This document shows positions 1 through 5,016 of a stretch of 6,354 nucleotides of DNA, one piece after another. The DNA lies in NCBI GenBank assembly GCA_022759345.1, contig JAEMPK010000117.1, positions 1 through 6,354 on the forward strand. The letters run 5' to 3'. Within the stretch, counting starts at the first letter, position 1; the number at the start of each line of letters is the position of its first letter. Source of the stretch: Pyrobaculum sp. (GTDB lineage: Archaea; Thermoproteota; Thermoprotei; Thermoproteales; Thermoproteaceae). The notes beneath the pieces were generated by a model, which saw only the letters and a program-made list of their open reading frames with translations, made no database searches and had not been told where the DNA came from. Made by a program: the position numbers and the translations under genes.

Positions 1-307
1 GCCCCGCGTACACGGCAGAGACGAAGCCGTTTTGGTCGAAGGTCTTGCTGAGCTGCCCGTCGGCGCCTATCTGCACAGAGGGGTATGCGCCTAGGAACTC
101 TATCTTCATACCTGCGTACACATAGCCCTCGCCTGGGGTCACGTACGGCTTCGCCAACGTGGCGAAGCCTGCGCCTTGTATCTTAATTGTGGTCTCCTCC
201 ACCTTGTAGGCTATTTGTTCGAGTTTTGCAGTCGGCGGAATCACCACAGTCGTCGCAGCTAGGAGCAACGCCGCCAACCCAAGCGTGATTAGGAATGTTC
301 TGGTCAT
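1..307 (-). CDS. Unrecognised exported or membrane-anchored protein, N-terminal part (cut by left window edge)
   Basis: The frame is open from an ATG at 307 to the window edge, giving 102 visible residues. It begins MTRTFLITLGLAALLLAATT, with a basic residue at position 3 followed by about 20 hydrophobic residues. This is a typical Sec-type signal peptide or N-terminal anchor, so the mature part probably lies outside the membrane. The remainder (roughly residues 28-102) has alternating hydrophobic and polar residues with many Gly, Tyr and Val, suggesting beta-strands. No catalytic or cysteine motif is visible and I do not recognise the family. The start is supported by a TATA-like box whose first T lies 26 nt upstream of the ATG, which fits a leaderless transcript. 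The gene follows porB by 71 bp on the same strand but has its own promoter, so it is probably not part of the por operon. Residues of the GFATLAKP segment are encoded by a perfect inverted repeat. Confidence 0.75.
   Translation of the reverse strand, partial: MTRTFLITLGLAALLLAATTVVIPPTAKLEQIAYKVEETTIKIQGAGFATLAKPYVTPGEGYVYAGMKIEFLGAYPSVQIGADGQLSKTFDQNGFVSAVYAG
147..169. repeat. Perfect 10-bp inverted repeat with 3-nt spacer inside a coding sequence
   Basis: GGCTTCGCCA (147-156) and TGGCGAAGCC (160-169) are exact reverse complements separated by ACG. Pairing stops at the next base on each side. The repeat lies inside the exported-protein gene and encodes the GFATLAKP region. It could form a strong RNA hairpin or a dyad-symmetric protein site. 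Its function is unknown and it may be coincidental. Confidence 0.7.
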
Positions 308-324
308 GTCTTGTAGACATGCAC

Positions 325-334
325 ATTTTTTAAG
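325..334 (-). promoter_or_regulatory. TATA box (BoxA) of the exported-protein gene
   Basis: On the minus strand this reads CTTAAAAAAT. The first T (333) is 26 nt upstream of the A of the ATG at 307. In archaea the TATA box sits about 25-30 bp before the transcription start, so the mRNA would start at or next to the ATG. The same box and spacing recur before porG and the NifX-like gene. Confidence 0.65.
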
Positions 335-378
335 AGCTGTACGTAGTTAGGCGCTCAAATTAGAGAAATATGAGGGTA

Positions 379-1323
379 TTACAATTGGGTTAATTTGCCG
401 AGGTACTCCCAATACGCGTCTAGCTCCTTCTCAATCTCTGCAATTTCTTGCTCAGTCAAGTGGGCAAATCTTCCCTGTAGCTTTAAATACTCCTTTAGCG
501 GCTTCCTCTTCGATTTGTCTAGGTGGTTGTTGCTGGGGGGGTTTAGCTTGAGTTTGCCGTGGTCCCATTCATACAGCGGGAAGTAGCCGGTCTCCACTGC
601 GAGCCGGGCAATTTCTACAGTCTTGTTCTCGGGGTAGCGCCACCCGGGCACGCAGGGGGCGAATATGTGTAGGAAGGTGGGTCCCTCCTCGGTGTAGTCA
701 AGCGCAGTCTTTATTTTGTTGACCATGTCCAGTATATACGCGACGCTGGCGGTGGCGGCGTATGGCACTCTGTGTGCCATCACAATGCCCATGATGTCTT
801 TCTTCCACTGCACCTTGCCTCTCAACGCCGTGCCCACCGGCGTGGTTGTGGTCCATGCGTACTTCGGCGTGGAGCCGCTTCTCTGTATGCCGGTGTTCAT
901 GTAGGCCTCGTTGTCGTATAGTATGTAGAGGACGCCGTGCCGCCTCTCGAGCATGCCGCTAAGCGACTGAAGCCCTATGTCGTAGGTGCCCCCGTCGCCT
1001 GCGATCACGACCACCTTGGAGTCGCCGGCGTCCCACCTCCCCTTCTTCTTAAGCGTCTTGATGGCGGCCTCCACGCCTGACGCCACCGCGGCGGAGTTCT
1101 CAAAGGCGACGTGTATGTATGGATGCATCCAGGCCGTTTCGGGGTACGGCGTCGTGGTCACTTCGACGCATCCCGTGGCGTTGACGATCACGGCGTTTGG
1201 CCCTATAGTTTTCGTTATCCACCTCATGGCTATGGCGGCGCCGCAACCGGCGCACATCCTGTGGCCTGGGGCAAAGAGCTCCTCACGCGGCAGGTCTCTC
1301 AAAGTTTTGTAGTACACTTTCAT
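379..1323 (-). CDS. porB: Pyruvate:ferredoxin oxidoreductase (pyruvate synthase) beta subunit, thiamine-diphosphate binding
   Basis: This 314-residue protein is the catalytic beta subunit of the cytoplasmic heterotetrameric POR, which converts pyruvate, CoA and oxidised ferredoxin to acetyl-CoA and CO2 (reversible). The Cys pattern expected for the proximal [4Fe-4S] cluster is present: C24 and C27 (CAGCG), C52 (ATGCVEVTT) and C224 (APCVPGW). The TPP and Mg-binding region starts at GDGGTYDIG (109-117) and continues through YDNEAYMNTGIQRSGSTP (136-153), which is highly characteristic of POR beta subunits. Length is normal for the family. The start overlaps the porA stop in an ATGA junction, preceded by a purine-rich GGGGGTGAGGG stretch that could act as a ribosome binding site. 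It is the last gene of porGDAB. Downstream, the minus strand becomes pyrimidine-rich (about 362-372), which could contribute to termination, though this is weak. A 2-oxoisovalerate enzyme is a less likely alternative. Confidence 0.95.
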   Translation of the reverse strand: MKVYYKTLRDLPREELFAPGHRMCAGCGAAIAMRWITKTIGPNAVIVNATGCVEVTTTPYPETAWMHPYIHVAFENSAAVASGVEAAIKTLKKKGRWDAGDSKVVVIAGDGGTYDIGLQSLSGMLERRHGVLYILYDNEAYMNTGIQRSGSTPKYAWTTTTPVGTALRGKVQWKKDIMGIVMAHRVPYAATASVAYILDMVNKIKTALDYTEEGPTFLHIFAPCVPGWRYPENKTVEIARLAVETGYFPLYEWDHGKLKLNPPSNNHLDKSKRKPLKEYLKLQGRFAHLTEQEIAEIEKELDAYWEYLGKLTQL

Positions 1324-2495
1324 ACCCTCACCCCCATGAATACTACTTCTTTACTGGGCCGCTCTTTCAGCATGGTATATATTTTGTACATATCCTCGAC
1401 GTACATAGTGCGTTGTCCTATTCCATGGATTATATTGACCGCCGGCTTATCCACGCCGTGCATGAACATGGCGGTGGCTATGTCCTTGTAGAGAGGCCCC
1501 TCGGCGGGGCTACCGAACATTATCGCCCTGTCCAACACGGCGAAGGCCTTAACTCCCTCCAAAGCCCTTAACACGTCCATCGATGGGAATGGTCTGTAGA
1601 GTCTTATCCTCACCACGCCGGCGGCTATGCCTCTTTCCCTCGCCATATCCGCCGCAGCTTTTGCGTTGCCGTAGGCCGCCCCGCCGTAGGTCACTATGGC
1701 GTAATCCGCGTCTTCCATGCGGTACGTCTCAACTACTCCGTAGCTCCGGCCGAACTTCTCGCCGTAGAGCGCGTCCACCTCCTTAACCACCTTATAGGCT
1801 TCTCTTAAGGCGGTTGCCTGTTGATACTTGAACTCGTAGTACCAATCGGGGGAGGCTAGGGGGCCCATGGTGACGGGCCTCTTGGGATTGAGGGTGTACG
1901 GCCTCAGCGGCCTGGGCAGGAATTTCCTCACCTCCTCTTCGTCGTTGAGCTCCACGGGCTCTACGGTGTGGCTCATGAGGAAGCCGTCGTAGGCGACCAT
2001 GGCGGGTAAGTTCGCCGTCTCGGCGACGCGGTAGGCCTGGATTATGGTGTCGTACACCTCCTGCGCAGACGCCGCGATGTAGATTATCCAGCCGGTGTCT
2101 CTTGCGTTCATGACGTCGCCGTAGTCGTTGTGTATGCTGATGGGCGCAGACAAGGCCCTGGTGGGCACCGCCATGACTATAGGTAGCCTCATGGCGCTGG
2201 CGATGTGCAGGATCTCATGCGCCAGCTCTAGGCCCTGGCTGGAGGTCGCGGTGAAGACTCTGGCCCCCGCCGCCGAGGCCCCCACCACCGCGGAGAGGGC
2301 GCTGTGTTCAGACTCCACGTGTATAAGCTCTGCGTTGAGTTCGCCGTTTGCCACAAACTCAGAGAGCTTTTCGACGATGGTTGTCTGAGGCGTTATGGGG
2401 TACACCGCGATTACGTCGACGTCGGACGCCTTCACGGCGTACGCTGCGGCGTAGTTCCCCGTGAGGGCCTCTACCAGTTTAGTCTTCTGCATCAT
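1320..2495 (-). CDS. porA: Pyruvate:ferredoxin oxidoreductase (pyruvate synthase) alpha subunit
   Basis: This 391-residue protein pairs with PorB to form the TPP active site. Recognisable features are YPITPQTT near residues 32-39 (the substrate and pyrimidine-binding region of 2-oxoacid oxidoreductases), VESEHSAL around 61-68 with the conserved Glu that contacts the TPP aminopyrimidine, TSSQGL at about 84-89, and the PVTMGPL and EFKYQ stretch typical of POR alpha subunits. The C-terminal half contains a transketolase-C-like domain (around TYGGAAYGNAKAAA). The frame extends upstream to an ATG at 2546, but those extra 17 residues lie inside porD and do not resemble a PorA N-terminus. I therefore take ATG 2495, which gives an ATGA overlap with the porD stop. 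The adjacent ATG at 2492 is also possible because GGAGG (minus strand, 2504-2500) is 4 nt from the first ATG and 7 nt from the second. The 3' end overlaps the porB start by 4 bp. Confidence 0.94.
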   Translation of the reverse strand: MMQKTKLVEALTGNYAAAYAVKASDVDVIAVYPITPQTTIVEKLSEFVANGELNAELIHVESEHSALSAVVGASAAGARVFTATSSQGLELAHEILHIASAMRLPIVMAVPTRALSAPISIHNDYGDVMNARDTGWIIYIAASAQEVYDTIIQAYRVAETANLPAMVAYDGFLMSHTVEPVELNDEEEVRKFLPRPLRPYTLNPKRPVTMGPLASPDWYYEFKYQQATALREAYKVVKEVDALYGEKFGRSYGVVETYRMEDADYAIVTYGGAAYGNAKAAADMARERGIAAGVVRIRLYRPFPSMDVLRALEGVKAFAVLDRAIMFGSPAEGPLYKDIATAMFMHGVDKPAVNIIHGIGQRTMYVEDMYKIYTMLKERPSKEVVFMGVRV

Positions 2496-2803
2496 GGAGC
2501 CTCCGGCACCATTTCTATGGCCTTGGTGGGGCATTCGTTCGCACATATGCCACAGCCCTTACAGTAGTCGTAGTTGATTTCATACTTCGTGTCGTAGGTC
2601 CTTCCGTTTACCTTAAAGACACCTTTTATCTCCACTATGGTGCCCTCCGGACAGTAGAGCCAGCAGAGCTGGCACCTGACGCATCTGTCGTCGTGTATTA
2701 CGGGCTTAAGCGTCCTCCAGCCGGCCGTTTTATTTCTCCTGGTGGAGCCGGGCTCCGGGATTACCGCGCCTATGGGAAGTTCGGAGGCTTTGGGGAGGCT
2801 CAT
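2492..2803 (-). CDS. porD: Pyruvate:ferredoxin oxidoreductase (pyruvate synthase) delta subunit, 2x[4Fe-4S] ferredoxin-like
   Basis: This 103-residue small subunit carries two [4Fe-4S] clusters that pass electrons from the TPP site to external ferredoxin. Two complete CxxCxxCxxxCP motifs are visible: C41, C44, C47, C51 (CVRCQLCWLYCPEG) and C81, C84, C87, C91 (CKGCGICANECP). The N-terminal extension of about 35 residues, with a GWRTLKPVI segment, is typical of PorD. The order PorG then PorD before PorA is the usual archaeal arrangement. The start at 2803 overlaps the porG stop in an ATGA junction, with GGAG only 2 nt upstream of the ATG. Its stop overlaps the porA start in the same way, which suggests coupled translation across the operon. 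No cluster ligand is missing. Confidence 0.95.
   Translation of the reverse strand: MSLPKASELPIGAVIPEPGSTRRNKTAGWRTLKPVIHDDRCVRCQLCWLYCPEGTIVEIKGVFKVNGRTYDTKYEINYDYCKGCGICANECPTKAIEMVPEAP
2500..2504 (-). promoter_or_regulatory. Shine-Dalgarno sequence of porA
   Basis: GGAGG on the minus strand lies inside the end of porD, 4 nt before ATG 2495 and 7 nt before ATG 2492. It rules out the long in-frame extension to 2546 as the natural start and leaves two adjacent ATGs as candidates, with spacing slightly favouring the second. Confidence 0.6.
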
Positions 2804-3327
2804 AGCTCCTTGGTTTCTTGGAAGGCTGTTTCTACAAGCTTTATGTTGAGGTCGTAGAGCCTGCCTGTGAAGTACTTTTTCAACGCCTCAGCCACCGAGT
2901 GAAGAGTCACAACGCCTGTGGCCTTCACCACGGCGCCTATCAGCGCGGTGTTTACAATCGGCCTGCCTAGGATTTTCATCGCCAACGAAGTTGCATCTAC
3001 GTAATATGTCTTTTGGGGGGCTTTGTAGACGCCGTTTACCACGAGTATCGTGGTGGGCTTCGCGCCTTCCAGCGGGTTTTCGGCTTGGAAGAGGGACTGG
3101 TCGGCCACCACTACTACGTCTGGGTGGAGGACTGGCTCCCTGATGTATATGGGCTTGTCTGAGATGCGGAGATAGCTCTTCACGGGGGCTCCTCTCCGCT
3201 CCGGTCCAAACTCGGGGAACGCTTGGGCGTATTTGCCCTCCAGTATGGCTGCGGTGGCTAGGACCTGGGCGGCGGTCACCATGCCCTGGCCGCCGCGTCC
3301 ATGAAACCGAAACTCCAAAATTCCCAT
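2800..3327 (-). CDS. porG: Pyruvate:ferredoxin oxidoreductase (pyruvate synthase) gamma subunit
   Basis: This 175-residue protein starts MGILEFRFHGRGGQG, and the FHGRGGQG motif with the following VTAAQVLA is the signature of the gamma domain of 2-oxoacid:ferredoxin oxidoreductases. FPEFGPERRGAPVKSYLRIS and NTALIGAVVKATG are further family landmarks. In homologues this domain helps bind CoA and stabilise the tetramer. It is the first gene of porGDAB and its stop overlaps the porD start by 4 bp. The frame can be extended to an ATG at 3393, adding 22 Lys- and Asp-rich residues. I reject that start because the extension covers the TATA box, is AT-rich unlike the rest of the gene, and is absent from typical PorG. 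ATG 3327 lies 26 nt after the first T of GTTAAAAAT, as expected for a leaderless transcript. Confidence 0.93.
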   Translation of the reverse strand: MGILEFRFHGRGGQGMVTAAQVLATAAILEGKYAQAFPEFGPERRGAPVKSYLRISDKPIYIREPVLHPDVVVVADQSLFQAENPLEGAKPTTILVVNGVYKAPQKTYYVDATSLAMKILGRPIVNTALIGAVVKATGVVTLHSVAEALKKYFTGRLYDLNIKLVETAFQETKEL

Positions 3328-3345
3328 GTCTATATTATGTTTGTC

Positions 3346-3355
3346 ATTTTTAACC
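3346..3355 (-). promoter_or_regulatory. TATA box of the porGDAB operon
   Basis: The minus strand reads GGTTAAAAAT, with the first T (3353) exactly 26 nt upstream of the A of porG ATG 3327. Purine-rich bases precede it (GATAAGG), a plausible BRE. It would drive a leaderless polycistronic porGDAB mRNA. No operator repeat is obvious. Confidence 0.65.
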
Positions 3356-3379
3356 TTATCTATTTTGCATTTGCCGAAA

Positions 3380-3390
3380 CTTTTTTCTAG
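3380..3390 (+). promoter_or_regulatory. Weak candidate TATA element for the hydroxyacid dehydrogenase gene
   Basis: CTTTTTTCTAG is centred about 25 nt before ATG 3410, at the right distance for a leaderless transcript, but it is a poor match to the TTAAAAA box used by the neighbours. A better-looking TTAATAC (3394-3400) is only about 14 nt upstream and would place transcription initiation inside the gene. The real promoter is therefore uncertain. It lies back to back with the por promoter in the 82-bp region 3328-3409. Confidence 0.3.
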
Positions 3391-3409
3391 CACTTAATAC
3401 GTTTCTTCT

Positions 3410-4381
3410 ATGAGGTGCGTATTCGTAACGAGGGATAGGTTCCCCTCTTCTATGTATAAAAAGCTGGAGGAGGTGGGGAGGGTTGAGGTGTATCCCTATG
3501 GCGAGTCGCCGTGGTCGACTAGAGGCGTGCCCAAGGAGGTGTTGATAGACGCGGCGCGGCGGTGTGACGCTTTGGTGATCTACATAGGCGACCTTGTGGA
3601 TAAGGAGGTTCTGGACGCGGCGGAGCGGCTTAAGATCGTCTCTACTGTGTCCGTCGGCGTGGATCACATCGACGTGGAGTACGCCAAGAGGAGGGGCGTC
3701 GCCGTGGCGCATACGCCGTACGTCTTGGTGGATGCTGTGGCGGATCTGGCGGTGGGTCTCCTAATCGCCGTGGCGCGGAAGATCGCGCTGGGGGATAGGC
3801 TGATCAGGGAGGGGAGGGCATCGCCGGTGTGGGGGAGTCTCATGGGCGTGGATTTAAAGGGGAAGAGGGCGGGCATCGTGGGGCTGGGGAACATCGGCGT
3901 TGCGGTGGCCCGTCGGCTTTTGGCCTTCGGGATGGAGGTGGTGTATTGGAGCAGGAGGAGGAAGCCCGAGGTGGAGTTCGCCCTAGGCATAAAGTACGTA
4001 GAGCTCGACGAGCTTTTGTCAACTAGCGACTTCGTCGTGGTCGCTCTCGCCCTGACGCCCGAGACCGAGAGGTTTTTCGACCGGGAGAAGTTCGGCAAGG
4101 TGAAGAGGGGGGCCTTCTTCATCAACGTGGGGCGTGGGAGGCTGGTGGACACCGAGGCCCTCTTGGAGGCGCTTGAGGATGGGCGGCTCGCCGGCGCCGC
4201 CCTCGACGTCTTCGACGTAGAGCCTCTGCCGCCTGGCCACAGGCTCGCCAAGCTGGACAACGTGGTGTTGACTCCGCACATAGGCTCGGCGGCTGTGGAG
4301 ACGCGGGAGCGCATGGCGGAGCTCGCCGCCGAGAACGTCGTGGCGTTTTTCAGAACCGGGAAGCCGCTCTACGCGGTATAG
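3410..4381 (+). CDS. D-isomer-specific 2-hydroxyacid dehydrogenase, glyoxylate/hydroxypyruvate reductase type
   Basis: This 323-residue cytoplasmic oxidoreductase interconverts a 2-oxoacid and its D-2-hydroxyacid using a nicotinamide cofactor. The catalytic domain frames the sequence: SVGVDHIDVE at 81-90 and HTPYVLVDAVADLAVGLL at 101-118. The central Rossmann fold has GLGNIG (158-163). The catalytic triad is complete: R242 in NVGRGRLVD, E271 in DVFDVEP and H290 in LTPHIGSA. After the second beta-strand the sequence is VVYWSRRRKPEVE (177-189). The acidic residue that usually selects NAD is replaced by Ser and Arg, so I infer NADP(H) use or dual specificity. Length and the SRRRK stretch resemble archaeal glyoxylate reductases (GyaR) more than long PGDH forms, and there is no C-terminal ACT domain. 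Short D-3-phosphoglycerate dehydrogenases share these motifs, so the substrate remains open. It is transcribed divergently from por. Confidence 0.9.
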   Translation: MRCVFVTRDRFPSSMYKKLEEVGRVEVYPYGESPWSTRGVPKEVLIDAARRCDALVIYIGDLVDKEVLDAAERLKIVSTVSVGVDHIDVEYAKRRGVAVAHTPYVLVDAVADLAVGLLIAVARKIALGDRLIREGRASPVWGSLMGVDLKGKRAGIVGLGNIGVAVARRLLAFGMEVVYWSRRRKPEVEFALGIKYVELDELLSTSDFVVVALALTPETERFFDREKFGKVKRGAFFINVGRGRLVDTEALLEALEDGRLAGAALDVFDVEPLPPGHRLAKLDNVVLTPHIGSAAVETRERMAELAAENVVAFFRTGKPLYAV

Positions 4382-4390
4382 CTTAAAAAG
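4382..4390 (+). promoter_or_regulatory. TATA box of the NifX-like gene
   Basis: CTTAAAAAG starts immediately after the last base of the dehydrogenase stop codon (4379-4381). Its first T (4383) is 26 nt upstream of ATG 4409. The small gene can therefore be transcribed independently as a leaderless mRNA, although read-through from the upstream gene across the 27-bp gap is also possible. Confidence 0.65.
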
Positions 4391-4408
4391 AGGAGTCGAG
4401 AGCTACAT

Positions 4409-4786
4409 ATGCGCGTCCTAATCCCGGTGGACGAGGCCAAAGGGCTTGACTCGCCCATCTCTGACGAGTTCGGCGAGGCGCCGTTTTTCCTGGTTGCGAC
4501 CGACGGCGGGGGGCTCGAGGTGTATAGAAACGAGGAGGTGATCAAGGGACGTGGACATAGGTGGGAGGAGATCCTCCAGCTCAAGCCAGATGTAGTCATC
4601 ACGCGGGAGATCGGGAGGCCTGCATATCACGCCTTTAGGGCCAAGGGCGTTAAGATCCTCCTGGCCGAGGGCGCCACGGCGCGCGAGGCGTTGGAGAAGT
4701 GGAAACGCGGCGAGCTTCGGGAGTTTCCCCCGGAGCTTGTACACGAGCCTAGACACGAGCACCACGGCCGCCACAAAGCCCATTGA
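4409..4786 (+). CDS. NifX/NifB-type FeMo-cofactor-family protein with His-rich C-terminal tail
   Basis: This 125-residue protein matches the dinitrogenase iron-molybdenum cofactor domain family (NifX, NafY and the NifB C-terminus). It has MRVLIPVDE at the start, SPISDEFGEAPFFLVATDG (15-33), a shortened central turn with GRGHRWEEIL (47-56) and PDVVITREIGRPAYHAFRAKGVKIL (60-84). Archaeal stand-alone members occur in non-diazotrophs and have no settled function, with cofactor or metal-cluster binding the usual suggestion. It contains no Cys. The last 14 residues (112-125) include six His, plus Glu and Arg, a likely metal-binding tail. H50 and H74 are further candidate ligands. The gene has its own leaderless promoter, follows the dehydrogenase by 27 bp and faces the tungstoenzyme gene tail to tail. 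A role in Mo/W or Fe-S cofactor traffic is an inference from this context only. Confidence 0.85.
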   Translation: MRVLIPVDEAKGLDSPISDEFGEAPFFLVATDGGGLEVYRNEEVIKGRGHRWEEILQLKPDVVITREIGRPAYHAFRAKGVKILLAEGATAREALEKWKRGELREFPPELVHEPRHEHHGRHKAH

Positions 4787-4806
4787 CGCGCCAACCGACA
4801 CATAGG

Positions 4807-4830
4807 CTACGCGGGAGACCGGCCGCGTAG
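4807..4830 (+). terminator. Hairpin 20 nt downstream of the NifX-like stop (possible terminator or 3' end structure)
   Basis: CTACGCGG (4807-4814) pairs perfectly with CCGCGTAG (4823-4830), an 8-bp stem with an 8-nt loop. No T tract follows directly. The nearest is CTTTTT at 4871-4876, preceded by a TTGCGCAA palindrome (4848-4855). Archaeal termination relies mainly on T tracts, so the hairpin may instead protect the mRNA 3' end. The role is inferred. Confidence 0.4.
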
Positions 4831-4940
4831 GTTCTTCTGGCAATAACTTGCGCAAAGAGACGGAACTAATCTTTTTGATAAAGCTGTGGGGACATACGGC
4901 GCGTCGTACTCGCCGCCGCTTGTAAGAGTTTGTGCCCGTA

Positions 4941-5007
4941 GCCCGCACTATGCGGGCCTTGCAGAGGCCTTTCAGGCAACCCGAGGTGCTGGCCGCGTCT
5001 CAGGGTT
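4941..5007. other. Cluster of overlapping hairpins just downstream of the GAPOR-type gene
   Basis: Four inverted repeats lie in 67 bp. GCCCGCA-CTA-TGCGGGC (4941-4957) has a 7-bp stem. GGCCT/AGGCC (4955-4969) has a 5-nt loop. GCCT/AGGC (4967-4977) has a 3-nt loop. AACCCGAG (4978-4985) pairs with CTC-A-GGGTT (4999-5007), with one bulged A. The first three share bases and so are mutually exclusive in part. On the minus strand they begin 9 nt after the GAPOR stop codon. They may form the 3' untranslated region or a terminator. I could not fit a tRNA, C/D box RNA or RNase P RNA here. Confidence 0.4.
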
Positions 5008-5016
5008 AATGCGGAG

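Noticed and set aside
1111..1491. Plus-strand 126-codon frame across the porB/porA junction
   Set aside because: It is antisense to two conserved genes, with no promoter or recognisable motif.
2496..2546. 17-residue N-terminal extension of porA
   Set aside because: It lies inside porD in another frame, has no family similarity, and the GGAGG site points to 2495/2492.
3328..3393. 22-residue N-terminal extension of porG
   Set aside because: It spans the porG TATA box, is AT-rich with Lys/Asp/Asn-heavy composition, and the conserved PorG N-terminus begins at 3327.
3664..4314. Long minus-strand frame (216 codons) across the dehydrogenase gene
   Set aside because: It is Ser/Thr/Arg/Pro-rich low-complexity translation, typical of antisense in GC-rich genes. 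The plus-strand frame has a full catalytic triad and Rossmann motif.
4418..4948. Minus-strand 176-codon frame with a basic N-terminus and an apparent membrane segment
   Set aside because: About two thirds is antisense to the NifX-like gene. The apparent hydrophobic segment partly reflects the antisense of His codons (CAC/CAT read as GTG/ATG). There is no TTAAAAA box 26 nt upstream, and the remainder lies in the hairpin-rich gap.
4931..5016. Possible tRNA or C/D box sRNA
   Set aside because: No 7-bp acceptor pairing and no GGTTCRA T-loop were found on either strand. CTGA-like D boxes occur on the minus strand, but no RTGATGA C box is present.
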